A model generated the notes under the pieces. It had not been told where the DNA came from, made no database searches, and was given only the letters and a program-made list of their open reading frames with translations. DNA of 64,000 nt from Goekera deserti (lineage in GTDB: Bacteria > Actinomycetota > Actinomycetes > Mycobacteriales > Geodermatophilaceae): NCBI RefSeq assembly GCF_010685995.1, contig NZ_JAAGWK010000036.1, positions 17,615-81,614 of the forward strand, in the 5' to 3' direction. The position numbers were made by a program, and so were the translations under genes. Each line of letters begins with the position of its first letter. Within the stretch, counting starts at the first letter, position 1. Of the stretch, positions 31,205-40,104 are shown piece by piece.

Positions 31205-31906
31205 GTGCTGCACCCGGTCGGAGACCTGCCCGCCTCCGTCTACTGGCGGCGGCGTGCCCTCCTGCTGGCCGTGGTGCTCGTGCTGCTCGCCGGCCTGGCG
31301 TGGCTGCTCACCTCGGTGACCGGCGGCGAGCCGGAGGTGACCGCGGCCCCGGCCGGCGCGAGCTCGTCGGCGTCGCCGTCGGACACACCGGCGCTGGAGC
31401 AGGTGCTGCCGTCGCTGGCCAGCGTGCAGGTGCCGACCGCGCAGACCGGCTCGACCGCCGCGCCGGACACCGGTGCCCCGGCCCCCACCACCGAGCCGCC
31501 CCCGCCCGCGGCGCCCGGGCCTTGCGGCGACGACGCCCTGACCGTCGACGTGGCGCCCACCCCGGCCCAGGCGCCGGTGGGCAGCCGGCCGACCTTCGAG
31601 CTGGTGGTCACCAACACCGGCTCGGTGCCCTGCGTGCGGTCGCTGGACGGCGGCGTGCAGGAGATCCAGATGTTCGACTCCTCCGGGCAGCGGGTCTGGG
31701 GCAGCAACGACTGCTTCCCGGAGTCCACCTCCGACACCCGGACGCTGGCGCCGGGGGAGGCGGTGCGCCTGCCGCTGACCTGGAGCGGGCTCAGCAGCGC
31801 ACCGGGCTGCTCCTCGGCCCGGGTCACCCTCCCGGCCGGTCAGTACGTGCTGCGCGGCCGGCTGGACACCAAGACCGGCGCGGACGCCGCCTTCAGCCTG
31901 GTCTGA
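31205..31906 (+). CDS. Membrane-anchored extracytoplasmic protein of unknown function
   Basis: 233 aa, not recognised as a named family. A short cytoplasmic start is followed by one membrane helix (ALLLAVVLVLLAGLAWLLTSV, about residues 18-38). Next is an Ala/Ser/Pro/Thr-rich stalk of about 70 residues. The C-terminal domain of about 125 residues has four Cys residues, likely disulfide-bonded, and beta-strand alternation (PTFELVVTNTGSVPCVRSLDG; LPAGQYVLRGRLDTKTG), suggesting an Ig-like or BsuPI-like fold. It sits between mutY and disA and converges with disA. An exported binding or structural role is only inference. Confidence 0.7.
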   Translation: MLHPVGDLPASVYWRRRALLLAVVLVLLAGLAWLLTSVTGGEPEVTAAPAGASSSASPSDTPALEQVLPSLASVQVPTAQTGSTAAPDTGAPAPTTEPPPPAAPGPCGDDALTVDVAPTPAQAPVGSRPTFELVVTNTGSVPCVRSLDGGVQEIQMFDSSGQRVWGSNDCFPESTSDTRTLAPGEAVRLPLTWSGLSSAPGCSSARVTLPAGQYVLRGRLDTKTGADAAFSLV

Positions 31907-31926
31907 CCCGCACCGCTGGACGGGGC

Positions 31927-33012
31927 CTAGCTGTAGCGGTCGAGGATCGAGGTCTCGGCCAGCCGGGACAGGCCCTCGCGGATGCCGCGGGCACGGGCCT
32001 CGCCGACGCCCTCGACGGAGAGCAGGTCCTCGATGGTGGCGGCCAGCAGCTTCTGCAGCCCACCGAAGTGGGCGACCAGCCGGTCGATGATGGCGGCGGG
32101 CAGCCGCGGCACCCGGGCCAGCAGCCGGTAGCCGCGGGGGCTGACCGGGCTGTCCAGCGAGTCGGGCGAGGTGGGCAGGCCGTAGCAACGGGAGACGGCC
32201 GACAGGTCGAGCAGCTCGGTGGCCGACAGGGCGCGCAGGTCGGTGAGCACCTGCTCGCCGGACCGGGTGCGCCGCCCGCTGTTGGGCAGGTAGTCCCGCA
32301 CCAGCAGGCCGCGGTCCTCCTCGACGCCGGCCAGCATCTCGTCCAGCTGCAGGGCCAGCAGCCGGCCGTCGGTGCCCAGCTCGACGACGAAGCCCTCGAT
32401 CTCGTCGGCGATGCGCCGCACCATCTCCAGCCGCTGGCTGACGCTCATCGCGTCGCGCACGGTGACCAGGTCCTCGATCTCCAGCGCCGACAGCGTGCTG
32501 GCCACCTCGTCCAGGCGCAGCTTGTACCGCTCCAGGGCGGCCAGCGCCTGGTTCGCGCGGGCCAGGATCGTGGTCGGGTGCTCGAGGGTGTAGCGCCGCC
32601 CGGCCACGTAGACGCTGATGATGTGCATCGACTGGCTGACCGAGATCACCGGGAAGCCGGTCTGCAGGGCGACCCGCTCCGCCGAGCGGTGCCGGGTGCC
32701 GGACTCCTCGGTGGGGATGGTCGGGTCGGGCATCAGGTGCACGCCGGCCCGGACGATCCGCAGCCCGTCGTAGGAGACGATGACCGCGCCGTCCATCTTG
32801 GCCAGCTCGCGCAGCCGCGTCGCGGACAGGGCGACGTCGAGGGCGAAACCGCCGGTGCAGATCGACTCGACCACCCGGTCGTAGCCCAGCACGATCAGCG
32901 CGCCGGTGCGACCGGCGAGGATGCGCTCCAGCCCGTCGCGCAGCGCCGTGCCCGGGGCGATGCGGCCGAGGAGCTCGCGCAGGGCGACCTCTGAGTCCAC
33001 CTCGGGGGGCAC
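31927..33012 (-). CDS. disA: DNA integrity scanning diadenylate cyclase
   Basis: Octameric enzyme making c-di-AMP from two ATP, inhibited at branched DNA. It is 361 aa from GTG 33012. The DAC domain has the catalytic DGA in [12 protein letters not shown] (near residue 70) and RHR in [10 protein letters not shown] helical linker follows, then a C-terminal HhH DNA-binding domain ([24 protein letters not shown]). AGGAG 5 nt before GTG 33012 and a TAGACT box upstream fix the start; a frame opening 81 nt earlier is not needed. It lies downstream of radA, with which it is functionally linked in other bacteria. Confidence 0.95.
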   Translation of the reverse strand: MPPEVDSEVALRELLGRIAPGTALRDGLERILAGRTGALIVLGYDRVVESICTGGFALDVALSATRLRELAKMDGAVIVSYDGLRIVRAGVHLMPDPTIPTEESGTRHRSAERVALQTGFPVISVSQSMHIISVYVAGRRYTLEHPTTILARANQALAALERYKLRLDEVASTLSALEIEDLVTVRDAMSVSQRLEMVRRIADEIEGFVVELGTDGRLLALQLDEMLAGVEEDRGLLVRDYLPNSGRRTRSGEQVLTDLRALSATELLDLSAVSRCYGLPTSPDSLDSPVSPRGYRLLARVPRLPAAIIDRLVAHFGGLQKLLAATIEDLLSVEGVGEARARGIREGLSRLAETSILDRYS

Positions 33013-33046
33013 GAGCGCTCCTGACGGTCCGATGACGGGTGAGCCG

Positions 33047-33052
33047 AGTCTA
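33047..33052 (-). promoter_or_regulatory. disA -10 box TAGACT
   Basis: TAGACT on the minus strand, 34 nt upstream of the disA GTG. With an AGGAG ribosome site in between, this is a leadered promoter, separate from radA. Confidence 0.5.
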
Positions 33053-33134
33053 GTGGGCGGCTGCGGGGAGCCGGTTCCCGAGCACTCCTGCACCTGCTGG
33101 GAGGCGGCTCACAGCAGCAGCGCGAGCCGGCAGG

Positions 33135-34523
33135 TCAGAACAGCCGCTGGATGGCCGCGCCGAGGTCGCTGATCGGCACCAGCCGCATGCCCGCCGGCCC
33201 CGTGCCGGAGTCCTCGGGCACCAGCGCGGCGGTGTAGCCCTGCCGGGCCGCTTCCGCCAGCCGCCGGCCGGTGCCGCCGACCCGCCGGATCTCGCCGGAC
33301 AGCCCCACCTCGCCCAGGGCGATCAGCCCGGCCGGCAGTGGCCGGTCGGCGGCCGCCGACGCGATGGCCAGTGCCAGCGCGAGGTCGGCGGCGGGCTCGG
33401 TGATGCGCACCCCGCCGACCGACGCCGCGAAGACGTCGGCGTCGGCGAGCTTGACGCCGGCCCGCCGCTCGACCACGGCGTTGACCATGGCCACCCGGGC
33501 CGGGTCCAGGCCGCTGACCGCCCGCCGGGGCGACCCACCGCCGGAGGGCGCGACCAGGGCCTGCACCTCGGCGAGCAGCGGCCGGCTGCCCTCCATGGTC
33601 ACCGTGACGCAGCTGCCCGGCACCGGTGCGGACCGCCGGGAGACGAACAGGTGCGACGGGTCGGGCACACCGACGACCCCGCTGTCGCCGATCTCGAAGC
33701 AGCCGATCTCGTCGGCCGGGCCGAACCGGTTCTTGGTGGCGCGCACCATGCGCAGCGTCGAGTGCCGCTCGCCGTCGAAGGAGAGCACCACGTCGACCAG
33801 GTGCTCCAGCGCCCGGGGGCCGGCGATCGCGCCGTCCTTGGTGACGTGGCCGACGAGGATCGTCGTCATCCCGCGGCTCTTGGCCAGCGCGATCAGCGCC
33901 GAGGCGACCGCCCGGACCTGGGTGGCGCCGCCGTCGGTGCCCTCGACGGCGGGTGAGCGGACGGTCTGCACGCTGTCCAGCACCAGCAGCGTGGGGGCGA
34001 CGTCCTGCACGTGGGTGATCACCGCGGAGAGGTCGGTCTCGGCGGCCAGGTAGAGCTGATCGTGCAGGGCGCCGATGCGCTCGGCCCGCAGCCGCACCTG
34101 GGCGGTGGACTCCTCACCGGAGACGACCAGCGTGGGGCCGGCGGCCGCGGCCACCCGGTGCGCGACCTCCAGCAGCAGCGTGGACTTGCCCACCCCGGGC
34201 TCACCGGCCACCAGGATCACCGCGCCGGGCACGAGGCCGCCGCCCAGCACCCGGTCGAACTCACCGATGCCGGTGGGCACCGCGCGGGCGCCGGCGAGCT
34301 CCACCTGGCCGATCGGCCGGGCGGGCGCGGTGACCGGGCCGGCGTGCACGGCCCGGAGCGGTGAGGAGGGGGCGCCGACCTCGGTCAGCGAGCCCCACGC
34401 CTGGCACTCGGGGCAGCGGCCCACCCACTTGGGCGAGGCGTGGCCGCACTCCGTGCAGCGGTGGGCGGGGCGGGCGGACTTCACGCCGGAAGGGGGCACG
34501 CGAGCGACGCTAGCGGCCCCCAC
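33135..34523 (-). CDS. radA: DNA repair protein RadA
   Basis: RecA-like ATPase promoting branch migration during recombinational repair. It is 462 aa from GTG 34523 (GTG 34499 is an alternative). An N-terminal C4 zinc finger is present (C-TE-C ... RC-PE-C). Walker A is GEPGVGKST near residue 105, and the RadA-specific KNRFG motif is in ATKNRFGPADE. The C-terminal Lon-protease-like domain contains VGGVRITEPAADLALALAIASA. The radA-disA order and the upstream lpqE match the mycobacterial cluster. It ends 122 nt before disA's start. Confidence 0.95.
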   Translation of the reverse strand: MGAASVARVPPSGVKSARPAHRCTECGHASPKWVGRCPECQAWGSLTEVGAPSSPLRAVHAGPVTAPARPIGQVELAGARAVPTGIGEFDRVLGGGLVPGAVILVAGEPGVGKSTLLLEVAHRVAAAAGPTLVVSGEESTAQVRLRAERIGALHDQLYLAAETDLSAVITHVQDVAPTLLVLDSVQTVRSPAVEGTDGGATQVRAVASALIALAKSRGMTTILVGHVTKDGAIAGPRALEHLVDVVLSFDGERHSTLRMVRATKNRFGPADEIGCFEIGDSGVVGVPDPSHLFVSRRSAPVPGSCVTVTMEGSRPLLAEVQALVAPSGGGSPRRAVSGLDPARVAMVNAVVERRAGVKLADADVFAASVGGVRITEPAADLALALAIASAAADRPLPAGLIALGEVGLSGEIRRVGGTGRRLAEAARQGYTAALVPEDSGTGPAGMRLVPISDLGAAIQRLF

Positions 34524-34557
34524 CGACAGTCCCGCGCGAGCCGCGCGGGACCGTCGG
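34523..34557 (-). terminator. Terminator after lpqE
   Basis: Inner stem TCCCGCGCG-agc-CGCGCGGGA (34530-34550) with outer CCGAC/GTCGG pairing. It begins at the radA start codon and ends 6 nt before the lpqE stop position. Confidence 0.6.
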
Positions 34558-34562
34558 GCAGG

Positions 34563-35222
34563 TCAGTTGTCGCCGCTCTCCGAGCCCCGGCCGCCGTCGG
34601 CCTCGGTGTCCTCCTCGTAGGCCTGGCTGCCCTCGGTGTCGCCGCCCCCGGCGCCCTCCTCCTCGTGGAAGTCGAACGCCTCCCCGCGGGGCAGGGCCCG
34701 GCTGGACACGCCGACCAGGGCCGGGACGGTGATCTCGCCGGCGTTCTCGAACGTGAGCACGACGTCCACGGTCTGTGCCGGGGTGAGCTCCTCGGTCAGG
34801 CCGGTCAGGGTGACCTGCGGGCCCTCGCCGACGTACACGTTCTGGTTGGCCGGGACCGCGATGTCCACGGTGCTCGGGTCGGTCGGCGCGGCGGCCGGGG
34901 CGGCGGCGGCGAGCGCCGGGTCGGGCACGACCTCGACGCCCTCGAACTGCTCGCCGGTGATCGAGATCAGCCGGTCGTCGGTGCCCGTCGGGTTGGCGAT
35001 CGCCATCAGCAGGCGGGCGTCGCCGCCGGCCTGGTAGACCCCGGTGAGCGGGTAGGCCAGCTGCACGTCGCGCAGCTGGAGCTCCCCGACGGTCGCCATC
35101 GCACCGGTCTTGTCCCGGTCCTGGGTGGCGGTCTGGGTGACCTGGCCGGCGCTGCAGGCGCCGAGCGCGACCGGGGAGAGGAGCAGGACGCCCATGGTCG
35201 CGGCGCGCAGTGCGCGGTTCAC
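34563..35222 (-). CDS. lpqE: LpqE-like lipoprotein
   Basis: Secreted lipoprotein of 219 aa: signal peptide with lipobox LGAC-S near residue 22. The mature part has a beta-rich domain (LRDVQLAYPLTGVYQAGGDARLLMAIANPTG; YVGEGPQVTLTGLTEELTPAQTVDVVLTFENAGEITVPALVG). The last ~35 residues are an acidic Gly/Glu tail. Position beside radA-disA and domain layout match M. tuberculosis LpqE, whose role is not settled. The domain resembles PCu(A)C-type chaperones, but no Met/His copper motif is seen. Start GTG 35222. Confidence 0.78.
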   Translation of the reverse strand: MNRALRAATMGVLLLSPVALGACSAGQVTQTATQDRDKTGAMATVGELQLRDVQLAYPLTGVYQAGGDARLLMAIANPTGTDDRLISITGEQFEGVEVVPDPALAAAAPAAAPTDPSTVDIAVPANQNVYVGEGPQVTLTGLTEELTPAQTVDVVLTFENAGEITVPALVGVSSRALPRGEAFDFHEEEGAGGGDTEGSQAYEEDTEADGGRGSESGDN

Positions 35223-35299
35223 AGCGGTTGACCTCCAGGCGGGGACGTGCGGGGCGGGCCGGCCGGGGCGGCGGTGCTCGTCGACCACGACTCGCGCCC

Positions 35300-35305
35300 A
35301 GCCTA
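35300..35305 (-). promoter_or_regulatory. Candidate lpqE -10 box TAGGCT
   Basis: TAGGCT on the minus strand, 77 nt before the lpqE start, in the 118-nt gap shared with the divergent photolyase gene. No -35 was identified. Confidence 0.35.
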
Positions 35306-35340
35306 ACGGCCTGCACAGGATGTGCACCGGGAGGTGAGCG

Positions 35341-36921
35341 ATGTCGTCGATCGACGTCGGACGGTCGGTGGACGGTGACCCCGCCACCGCGGTGTTCGGT
35401 GAGCAGGCCCCGGGCACGACGCGGTGGTGCTTCGCCGACCAGCTCGGCCCGCACTTCCTGGACCACCCCGACCAGCCGGTGCTGCTGGTCGAGTCCCGGG
35501 CGGTCTTCCGGCGGATGCGGTTCCACCGGCAGAAGGCCCACCTGGTGCTCTCCGCGCTGCGGCACCGGGCCGCCGAGCTGGGCGAGCGGGTCACGTACCT
35601 GCAGACCGACACCTACGGCCAGGCGCTGGACCAGGTGCGCGAGCCGCTGTCGGTGTGCGCCCCCACGAGCTGGGGCAGCCGCGACCTGGTGCTGCGCCGC
35701 CCGGGTGTGCAGGTGCTGGCCGCCCGGGGGTTCGTCACCTCCGAGGCCGACTTCGCCGCGTGGGCCGGCCGCCGCACCCGGGGCGGTCGGCCCAGCGGGC
35801 GCCGGCTGCTGATGGAGGACTTCTACCGCGACGCCCGGCGCCGGCACGACGTGCTGATGGACGGCGCGGAGCCGCTGGGCGGCACCTGGAACCTCGACCA
35901 CGACAACCGCGAGCCGCCCCCGGCCGACGGCCGGTCCCCGGCCCCGGAGCCGTGGTGGCCGGTCGAGGACGAGATCGACGAGCGGGTGCGGGCCGACCTG
36001 GACCGCTGGGAGGCCGACGGCGACGTCTCCTTCGTCGGGGACGACGGGCCGCGGCTGTTCCCGGTCACCCAGGCCGAGGCACGCACCCGGCTGGAGGACT
36101 TCCTGGCCCACCGGCTGGGTGCCTTCGGCCCGCACGAGGACGCGATGCTGGCCGGCGAGCGCTGGCTGGCGCACTCGCTGATATCCCCGGCGCTCAACCT
36201 GGGGCTGCTGGACCCGGCCGAGGTGGTGCACCGGGTGGACGCCGTCTACCGGGAGAGCCTGGCCGCCGGTGACCCGCTGCCGCTGAACTCCGTCGAGGGG
36301 TTCACCCGGCAGGTGATGGGCTGGCGCGACTACATCTGGCACCTCTACTGGTACCTGGGCCGGGACTACCGGCACGGCAACGCGCTGGCCGCGCACGAGC
36401 CGGTGCCGGACTGGATGACCGAGCTGGACGACGGCGCGGTGGACGCCGCGTGCCTGAGCGGCGTGCTCGGCGACGTGCGCCGGGACGGCTGGGTGCACCA
36501 CATCCCGCGGCTGATGGTGCTGGGCAACTACGCGCTGCAGCGCGGCATCGACCCGCTGGCGATGGCCGACTGGTTCCACGCCTCCTTCGTCGACGGTTAC
36601 GACTGGGTGATGGTGGCCAACGTCGTCGGCATGAGCCAGCACGCCGACGGCGGTGTGCTGGCCACCAAGCCGTACGCGGCCGGCGGGGCCTACATCGACC
36701 GGATGAGCGACTACTGCGGCGGCTGCCGGTACGACCCGAAGAAGCGGCTCGGGGACGACGCGTGCCCCTTCACCGCCGGCTACTGGGGCTTCCTGGAGCG
36801 CAACCGCGAGCGGCTGGCCGGCAACCAGCGGATGCGCCAGCCGCTGTCGGGCCTGGGCCGGCTCAAGGACCTGGACGCCGTCGTCGAGCAGGAGCAGCGC
36901 CGCGGCACCCAGCCCCCCTGA
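35341..36921 (+). CDS. phrB: FeS-cluster bacterial photolyase/cryptochrome (PhrB-type, 6-4)
   Basis: Flavoprotein using light to repair (6-4) photoproducts, 526 aa. The N-terminal domain (WCFADQLGPHFLD; LVESRAVFRRMRFHRQKAHLVLSALR) is the antenna-binding part of the FeS-BCP clade. The C-terminal FAD domain has FTRQVMGWRDYIWHLYW, MVLGNYALQRGIDPL and SQHADGGVLATKPYAAGGAYI. Four Cys expected to bind a 4Fe-4S cluster are present: one in DAACLSGVLG and three in CGGCRYDPKKRLGDDACPF. GGGAGG precedes ATG 35341. It is divergent from lpqE and convergent with the UbiA gene. Confidence 0.92.
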   Translation: MSSIDVGRSVDGDPATAVFGEQAPGTTRWCFADQLGPHFLDHPDQPVLLVESRAVFRRMRFHRQKAHLVLSALRHRAAELGERVTYLQTDTYGQALDQVREPLSVCAPTSWGSRDLVLRRPGVQVLAARGFVTSEADFAAWAGRRTRGGRPSGRRLLMEDFYRDARRRHDVLMDGAEPLGGTWNLDHDNREPPPADGRSPAPEPWWPVEDEIDERVRADLDRWEADGDVSFVGDDGPRLFPVTQAEARTRLEDFLAHRLGAFGPHEDAMLAGERWLAHSLISPALNLGLLDPAEVVHRVDAVYRESLAAGDPLPLNSVEGFTRQVMGWRDYIWHLYWYLGRDYRHGNALAAHEPVPDWMTELDDGAVDAACLSGVLGDVRRDGWVHHIPRLMVLGNYALQRGIDPLAMADWFHASFVDGYDWVMVANVVGMSQHADGGVLATKPYAAGGAYIDRMSDYCGGCRYDPKKRLGDDACPFTAGYWGFLERNRERLAGNQRMRQPLSGLGRLKDLDAVVEQEQRRGTQPP

Positions 36922-36925
36922 CGGC

Positions 36926-36945
36926 GGCCCCTCTCACGAGGGGCC
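36926..36945. terminator. Bidirectional terminator
   Basis: GGCCCCTC-tcac-GAGGGGCC, perfect 8-bp stem between the convergent photolyase and UbiA stop codons. Confidence 0.7.
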
Positions 36946-36951
36946 TCTCTG

Positions 36952-37818
36952 TCAGGTCAGGGACGCGCCGCCGGCCAGGAGCAGGACGACGTCGGTGACC
37001 GTGAGCAGGATCACTGCGGGGAAGGCCAGCCGGCGGAAGCGGGCGCTCCCGGCCAGCGCCGCCACCACCACCGCGGGGACGGCGACGACCAGGGCCACCC
37101 ACCCGGTGGCGCCCGGCGCACCGGCGGGCCCGGCCACCAGCAGCAGGGTGGCCGCGAACAGGAGTGTCGCGCCGGCGACTGCGGAGACGGTGGCACCCAG
37201 CCGGTGCGGCAGCCCCCGCACGCCCGTGGCCAGGTCGTCCTCCAGGTCGGGTGCCACGTTGGCCAGGTGTGCCGCACCGCCGAGGCAGGCGCCGGCGGCC
37301 ACCAGCCACCACGGCGCGGCCGGCGTCCCGGGGGCGGCGGCGACCACGCCGGCGGGCAGCAGCCCGAAGGCGACGAGGTAGGGCAGCATCGACGCCACGC
37401 CCGACTTCAGCCCGCAGTTGTACGCCCACCCGCACACGACCACGCCGAGCAGCAGCAGCCCCGGCACGAGGCCCAGCAGCAGCGACAGGACGACCGCGGC
37501 GAGCGCCGCGAGCAGTGCCGCCGAGCGCAGCAGGTGCGGGGTCAGCGCCCCCTGGACGACCGGCTTGTCGGCCCGTTCCACGGCGCGGTCGCGGTCGGCG
37601 TCGAGCCAGTCGTTGCTCCACCCGATGGACGCCTGACCTGCGAGGACGGCCAGTCCCACCAGTCCCACACGTCCCGCCTGCACCCCGGCTGCGACGGCCA
37701 GCAGGGTGGCCACGAGGGTGACCCCGACGGTGGGTCCGAGGTGGGTCGCCAGGGCCATCGAGCGTGCCGTGTGCCATCCGCCCCGGGGTGTCCGACCCTC
37801 CGTCACACGCACACCCAC
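36952..37818 (-). CDS. UbiA family prenyltransferase
   Basis: Polytopic membrane enzyme of up to 288 aa that attaches an isoprenoid chain to an acceptor. First Asp-rich motif: N-D-W-L-D-A-D-R-D (near residue 68), followed by [12 protein letters not shown]; second: [22 protein letters not shown] (near residue 190). Eight or so hydrophobic segments are visible. These features fit UbiA, but not specifically MenA or UbiA proper, so the acceptor is unknown. Three in-frame GTGs (37818, 37812, 37806) compete as starts. Its neighbour is a photolyase, and a functional link is unproven. Confidence 0.85.
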   Translation of the reverse strand: MGVRVTEGRTPRGGWHTARSMALATHLGPTVGVTLVATLLAVAAGVQAGRVGLVGLAVLAGQASIGWSNDWLDADRDRAVERADKPVVQGALTPHLLRSAALLAALAAVVLSLLLGLVPGLLLLGVVVCGWAYNCGLKSGVASMLPYLVAFGLLPAGVVAAAPGTPAAPWWLVAAGACLGGAAHLANVAPDLEDDLATGVRGLPHRLGATVSAVAGATLLFAATLLLVAGPAGAPGATGWVALVVAVPAVVVAALAGSARFRRLAFPAVILLTVTDVVLLLAGGASLT

Positions 37819-37909
37819 CCCTCGCTGTCAACCCCAGATCCTCCCCGGGGTGGGCCTCTGACCAGCACTTTTGCAGGTCTCGTCCGGTCCGGCGAACAGT
37901 CTGCCGTGG

Positions 37910-37915
37910 TAACCT
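37910..37915 (+). promoter_or_regulatory. carD -10 box TAACCT
   Basis: TAACCT lies 28 nt before the carD ATG, with a GAAAGGGG ribosome site between, i.e. a leadered promoter. A TTGCAG at 37871 is too far upstream to be its -35. Confidence 0.45.
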
Positions 37916-37943
37916 GGTCCACAGCGAAAGGGGTCACATCCAC

Positions 37944-38426
37944 ATGGGCTTCACTGTTGGCGAGACCGTTGTCTACCCCCACCACGGGGCCGCTCTGATC
38001 GAGGCGATCGAGCAGCGCACCGTGCGTGGCGTCGAGCGGGCCTACCTGGTGCTGAAGGTGGCGCAGGGCGATCTGACCGTCCGGGTCCCGGCGGACAACG
38101 CCGAGATCGTGGGCGTGCGCGACGTGGTCGGGCAGGACGGCCTGAACAAGGTCTTCGAAGTGCTGCGGGCTCCGCACACCGAGGAGCCGACGAACTGGTC
38201 GCGGCGTTACAAGGCCAACCTGGAGAAGCTCGCTTCCGGGGACGTCAACAAGGTCGCCGAGGTCGTCCGCGACCTGTGGCGTCGGGACAAGGACCGTGGC
38301 CTCTCCGCGGGCGAGAAGCGGATGCTCTCCAAGGCCCGGCAGATCCTCGTCAGCGAGCTCGCGCTCGCTGAGGGCACCAACGAGGACAAGGCCGAGATCC
38401 TGCTGGACGAGGTCCTCGCCAGCTGA
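37944..38426 (+). CDS. carD: CarD family transcriptional regulator
   Basis: Essential RNA polymerase-binding regulator that stabilises open complexes, notably at rRNA promoters. It is 160 aa. The N-terminal Tudor-like RNAP-interaction domain is [22 protein letters not shown]...[17 protein letters not shown]. The C-terminal helical DNA-binding domain includes the conserved Trp minor-groove wedge in [17 protein letters not shown], then [25 protein letters not shown] 37944 has a GAAAGGGG ribosome site. It is normally followed by ispD-ispF; here a decayed gene lies in between. Confidence 0.97.
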   Translation: MGFTVGETVVYPHHGAALIEAIEQRTVRGVERAYLVLKVAQGDLTVRVPADNAEIVGVRDVVGQDGLNKVFEVLRAPHTEEPTNWSRRYKANLEKLASGDVNKVAEVVRDLWRRDKDRGLSAGEKRMLSKARQILVSELALAEGTNEDKAEILLDEVLAS

Positions 38427-38439
38427 TCGCTCTGCCCAC

Positions 38440-38477
38440 CGACACCCCCCGCCCGGCTCGTCCGGCGGGGGGTGTCG
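38440..38477 (+). terminator. carD terminator
   Basis: Perfect 14-bp stem CGACACCCCCCGCC / GGCGGGGGGTGTCG with a 10-nt loop, 13 nt after the carD stop. Confidence 0.8.
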
Positions 38478-38522
38478 CGCGTCCGGGCCCCGTCTTCAGC
38501 CGGCCCACCTCGGGTCGGTCAG

Positions 38523-38755
38523 GTGTTCGTCACCCGCGCCTCCCTGCGCGCCGACCTCAGCGCACTCGGCCTGCGACCCGGCGACGGCGTCCTGGCCAGG
38601 GCGCGCTGAGCCGGGTCGGTCGCCTGCTCAACGGGCCCGATGCCGTGATCGGGGCGCTGCTGGACGCGGTGTCACCCGGCGGCACGGTGCTCGCGTAGAC
38701 CGACCGGGACGCCCGCTACGACGAGGTGTTCGACGCTTCTCGACCGGCGTGGTGA
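38523..38755 (+). pseudogene. Remnant of an aminoglycoside N(3)-acetyltransferase gene, aac(3) family
   Basis: Three lesions are visible. From GTG 38523 the frame reads VFVTRASLRADLSALGLRPG then DGVL and hits TGA at 38607. In another frame from 38606 it continues LSRVGRLLNGPDAVIGALLD, AVSPGGTVLA, then TAG at 38696 where the family has Tyr (AYTD), then TDRDARYDEVFD. The text stops at 38753 after about 75 of the ~265 residues of AAC(3) enzymes. Together these match the N-terminus of that acetyl-CoA-dependent family with one frameshift, one nonsense codon and loss of the C-terminal two-thirds. No product is expected. It sits between the carD terminator and ispF. Confidence 0.8.
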
Positions 38756-38767
38756 CACCATGGCCCG

Positions 38768-39259
38768 GTGGACACACCGGCACTGCCCCTGGTCGGGGTC
38801 GGCACCGACGTGCACGCGCTCGCCGTGGGCGTCCCGCTCTGGGTCGCCGGTCTGCACTGGCCGGACGAGCCCGCCGGCCTGGCCGGTCACTCCGACGGTG
38901 ACGTCGTCGCGCACGCCGCCTGCGACGCGCTGCTCGGTGCCTCCGGGGTGGGCGACCTCGGCTCCGTCTTCGGCACCAGCGATCCCCGGTGGGCCGGTGC
39001 GGCCGGCGTGGACCTGCTCGCCGAGACCGCACGCCGCGTGCGCGCCGCCGGCTACGAGATCGGCAACGTCGCCGTCCAGCTGATCGGGGCGGTGCCCCGG
39101 CTGGGCCGCCGCCGCGACGAGGCTCGCGACGTGCTGTCCGCGGCGCTCGGCGCCACGGTGCGGCTCAGCGCAACCACCACCGACGGCCTGGGGCTCACCG
39201 GCCGCGGTGAGGGGCTCGCCGCGACGGCCGTCGCCCTCGTCGTCCCCGTCCGGGGCTGA
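38768..39259 (+). CDS. ispF: 2-C-methyl-D-erythritol 2,4-cyclodiphosphate synthase
   Basis: Fifth step of the MEP isoprenoid pathway. The protein is 163 aa and trimeric in homologs. The zinc-binding Asp/His pair is in [10 protein letters not shown] (near residues 12-16). [40 protein letters not shown] and [20 protein letters not shown] cover the rest of the active site. GTG 38768 is chosen; the 12 nt between the aac(3) remnant and this start contain no ribosome site. It precedes an ispD-type gene, the reverse of the usual ispD-ispF order. Confidence 0.95.
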   Translation: MDTPALPLVGVGTDVHALAVGVPLWVAGLHWPDEPAGLAGHSDGDVVAHAACDALLGASGVGDLGSVFGTSDPRWAGAAGVDLLAETARRVRAAGYEIGNVAVQLIGAVPRLGRRRDEARDVLSAALGATVRLSATTTDGLGLTGRGEGLAATAVALVVPVRG

Positions 39260-39359
39260 CCTGCACCGCGCACGCCCCGCCCGCCCCCGCGGTGCACCGC
39301 CGCAGCCAGGTCCGACCTGGTCGCCGCGCCGAGCGGCGTCCGGCCCGAGCCGTCGGCTC

Positions 39360-39365
39360 TACGCT
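39360..39365 (+). promoter_or_regulatory. -10 box TACGCT, probable leaderless ispD start
   Basis: TACGCT lies 6 nt before GTG 39372. It implies that ispD has its own promoter separate from ispF. Confidence 0.5.
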
Positions 39366-39371
39366 GACCGG

Positions 39372-40103
39372 GTGAGCGGATCCCCGGCCCCCCGGCGTGC
39401 CGCTCTCGTGCTGCTCGCCGCCGGGTCGGGGACCCGTACCGGTCACCGCACCAACAAGGTCTTCCTGTCCCTCGCCGGCCGCCGGGTGTTCGTCTGGTCG
39501 CTGGACGCCACCCGCGATCTCGCCGAGATCGGCCCGGTCGTGCTGGTGGTGCGCGAGGACGAGCAGGACGCCGCGCACGAGGTCCTCGCGCAGGAGGCGC
39601 CCGGGCGCGAGGTGCGGGTCGTAGTCGGCGGAGCCAGCCGGCACTCCTCGGAGTGGCGTGCCCTGCAGGCGCTGCGGCCGGACATCGAGCGGGGCGAGGT
39701 GGACGTGGTGGTGGTGCACGACGCAGCCCGGCCGCTCAGCGGGCCGGCCCTGTTCCGCTCGGTCGTGGCCGCTGCCCGCCGGCACGGCGGAGCGGTCCCC
39801 GGGCGCCTGCAGCCCGCCCTGCTGCACCGCGACGGGCTCACCCGCCGCGCCGGGGACGCCGTGGCGGTGCAGACCCCGCAGGCCTTCGCCGCCGCACCGC
39901 TGCTCGCGGCGTACACCGCGGCCGCGGGCCAGGACTTCGACGGGTCGGACACCGCGGCCTGCGTCGAGCGCTTCGCCGCCGGCGTGGTCATCCACCACGT
40001 GCCCGGGACGCCGACCAACATCAAGATCACTTTTGCCGAGGACGTCGTCCTGGCCGAGGCGCTGCTGGCCCGCTCGTCCCCCGACCTGGAACGGTCTGGG
40101 TGA
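39372..40103 (+). CDS. ispD: IspD-type MEP cytidylyltransferase, arm motif degenerate
   Basis: Predicted to transfer CMP from CTP to 2-C-methyl-erythritol 4-phosphate. It is 243 aa. Present: nucleotide loop LLAAGSGTRTGHRTNKVFL, VHDAARPLSGP, QTPQAF, GSDTAACVE and the C-terminal PGTPTNIKITFAEDVVLAEALL. Missing: the family motif PVxDTxKxVD in the dimer arm, replaced by GAVPGRLQPALLHRDG. That motif is present instead in the convergent gene at 40225-40890. This protein may therefore need the partner, or its arm has changed for another reason. Its start and promoter box are well placed. Confidence 0.85.
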   Translation: MSGSPAPRRAALVLLAAGSGTRTGHRTNKVFLSLAGRRVFVWSLDATRDLAEIGPVVLVVREDEQDAAHEVLAQEAPGREVRVVVGGASRHSSEWRALQALRPDIERGEVDVVVVHDAARPLSGPALFRSVVAAARRHGGAVPGRLQPALLHRDGLTRRAGDAVAVQTPQAFAAAPLLAAYTAAAGQDFDGSDTAACVERFAAGVVIHHVPGTPTNIKITFAEDVVLAEALLARSSPDLERSG

Positions 40104-40104
40104 C

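Noticed and set aside
31907..33135. Search for a c-di-AMP (ydaO-type) riboswitch near disA or the envelope genes
   Set aside because: No conserved ydaO core or leader of suitable length was recognised. The disA leader is only about 30 nt.
38606..38755. Small independent gene downstream of carD
   Set aside because: It has an in-frame TAG and no start signal. The two frames together match the beginning of one AAC(3) protein, so it is treated as a pseudogene.
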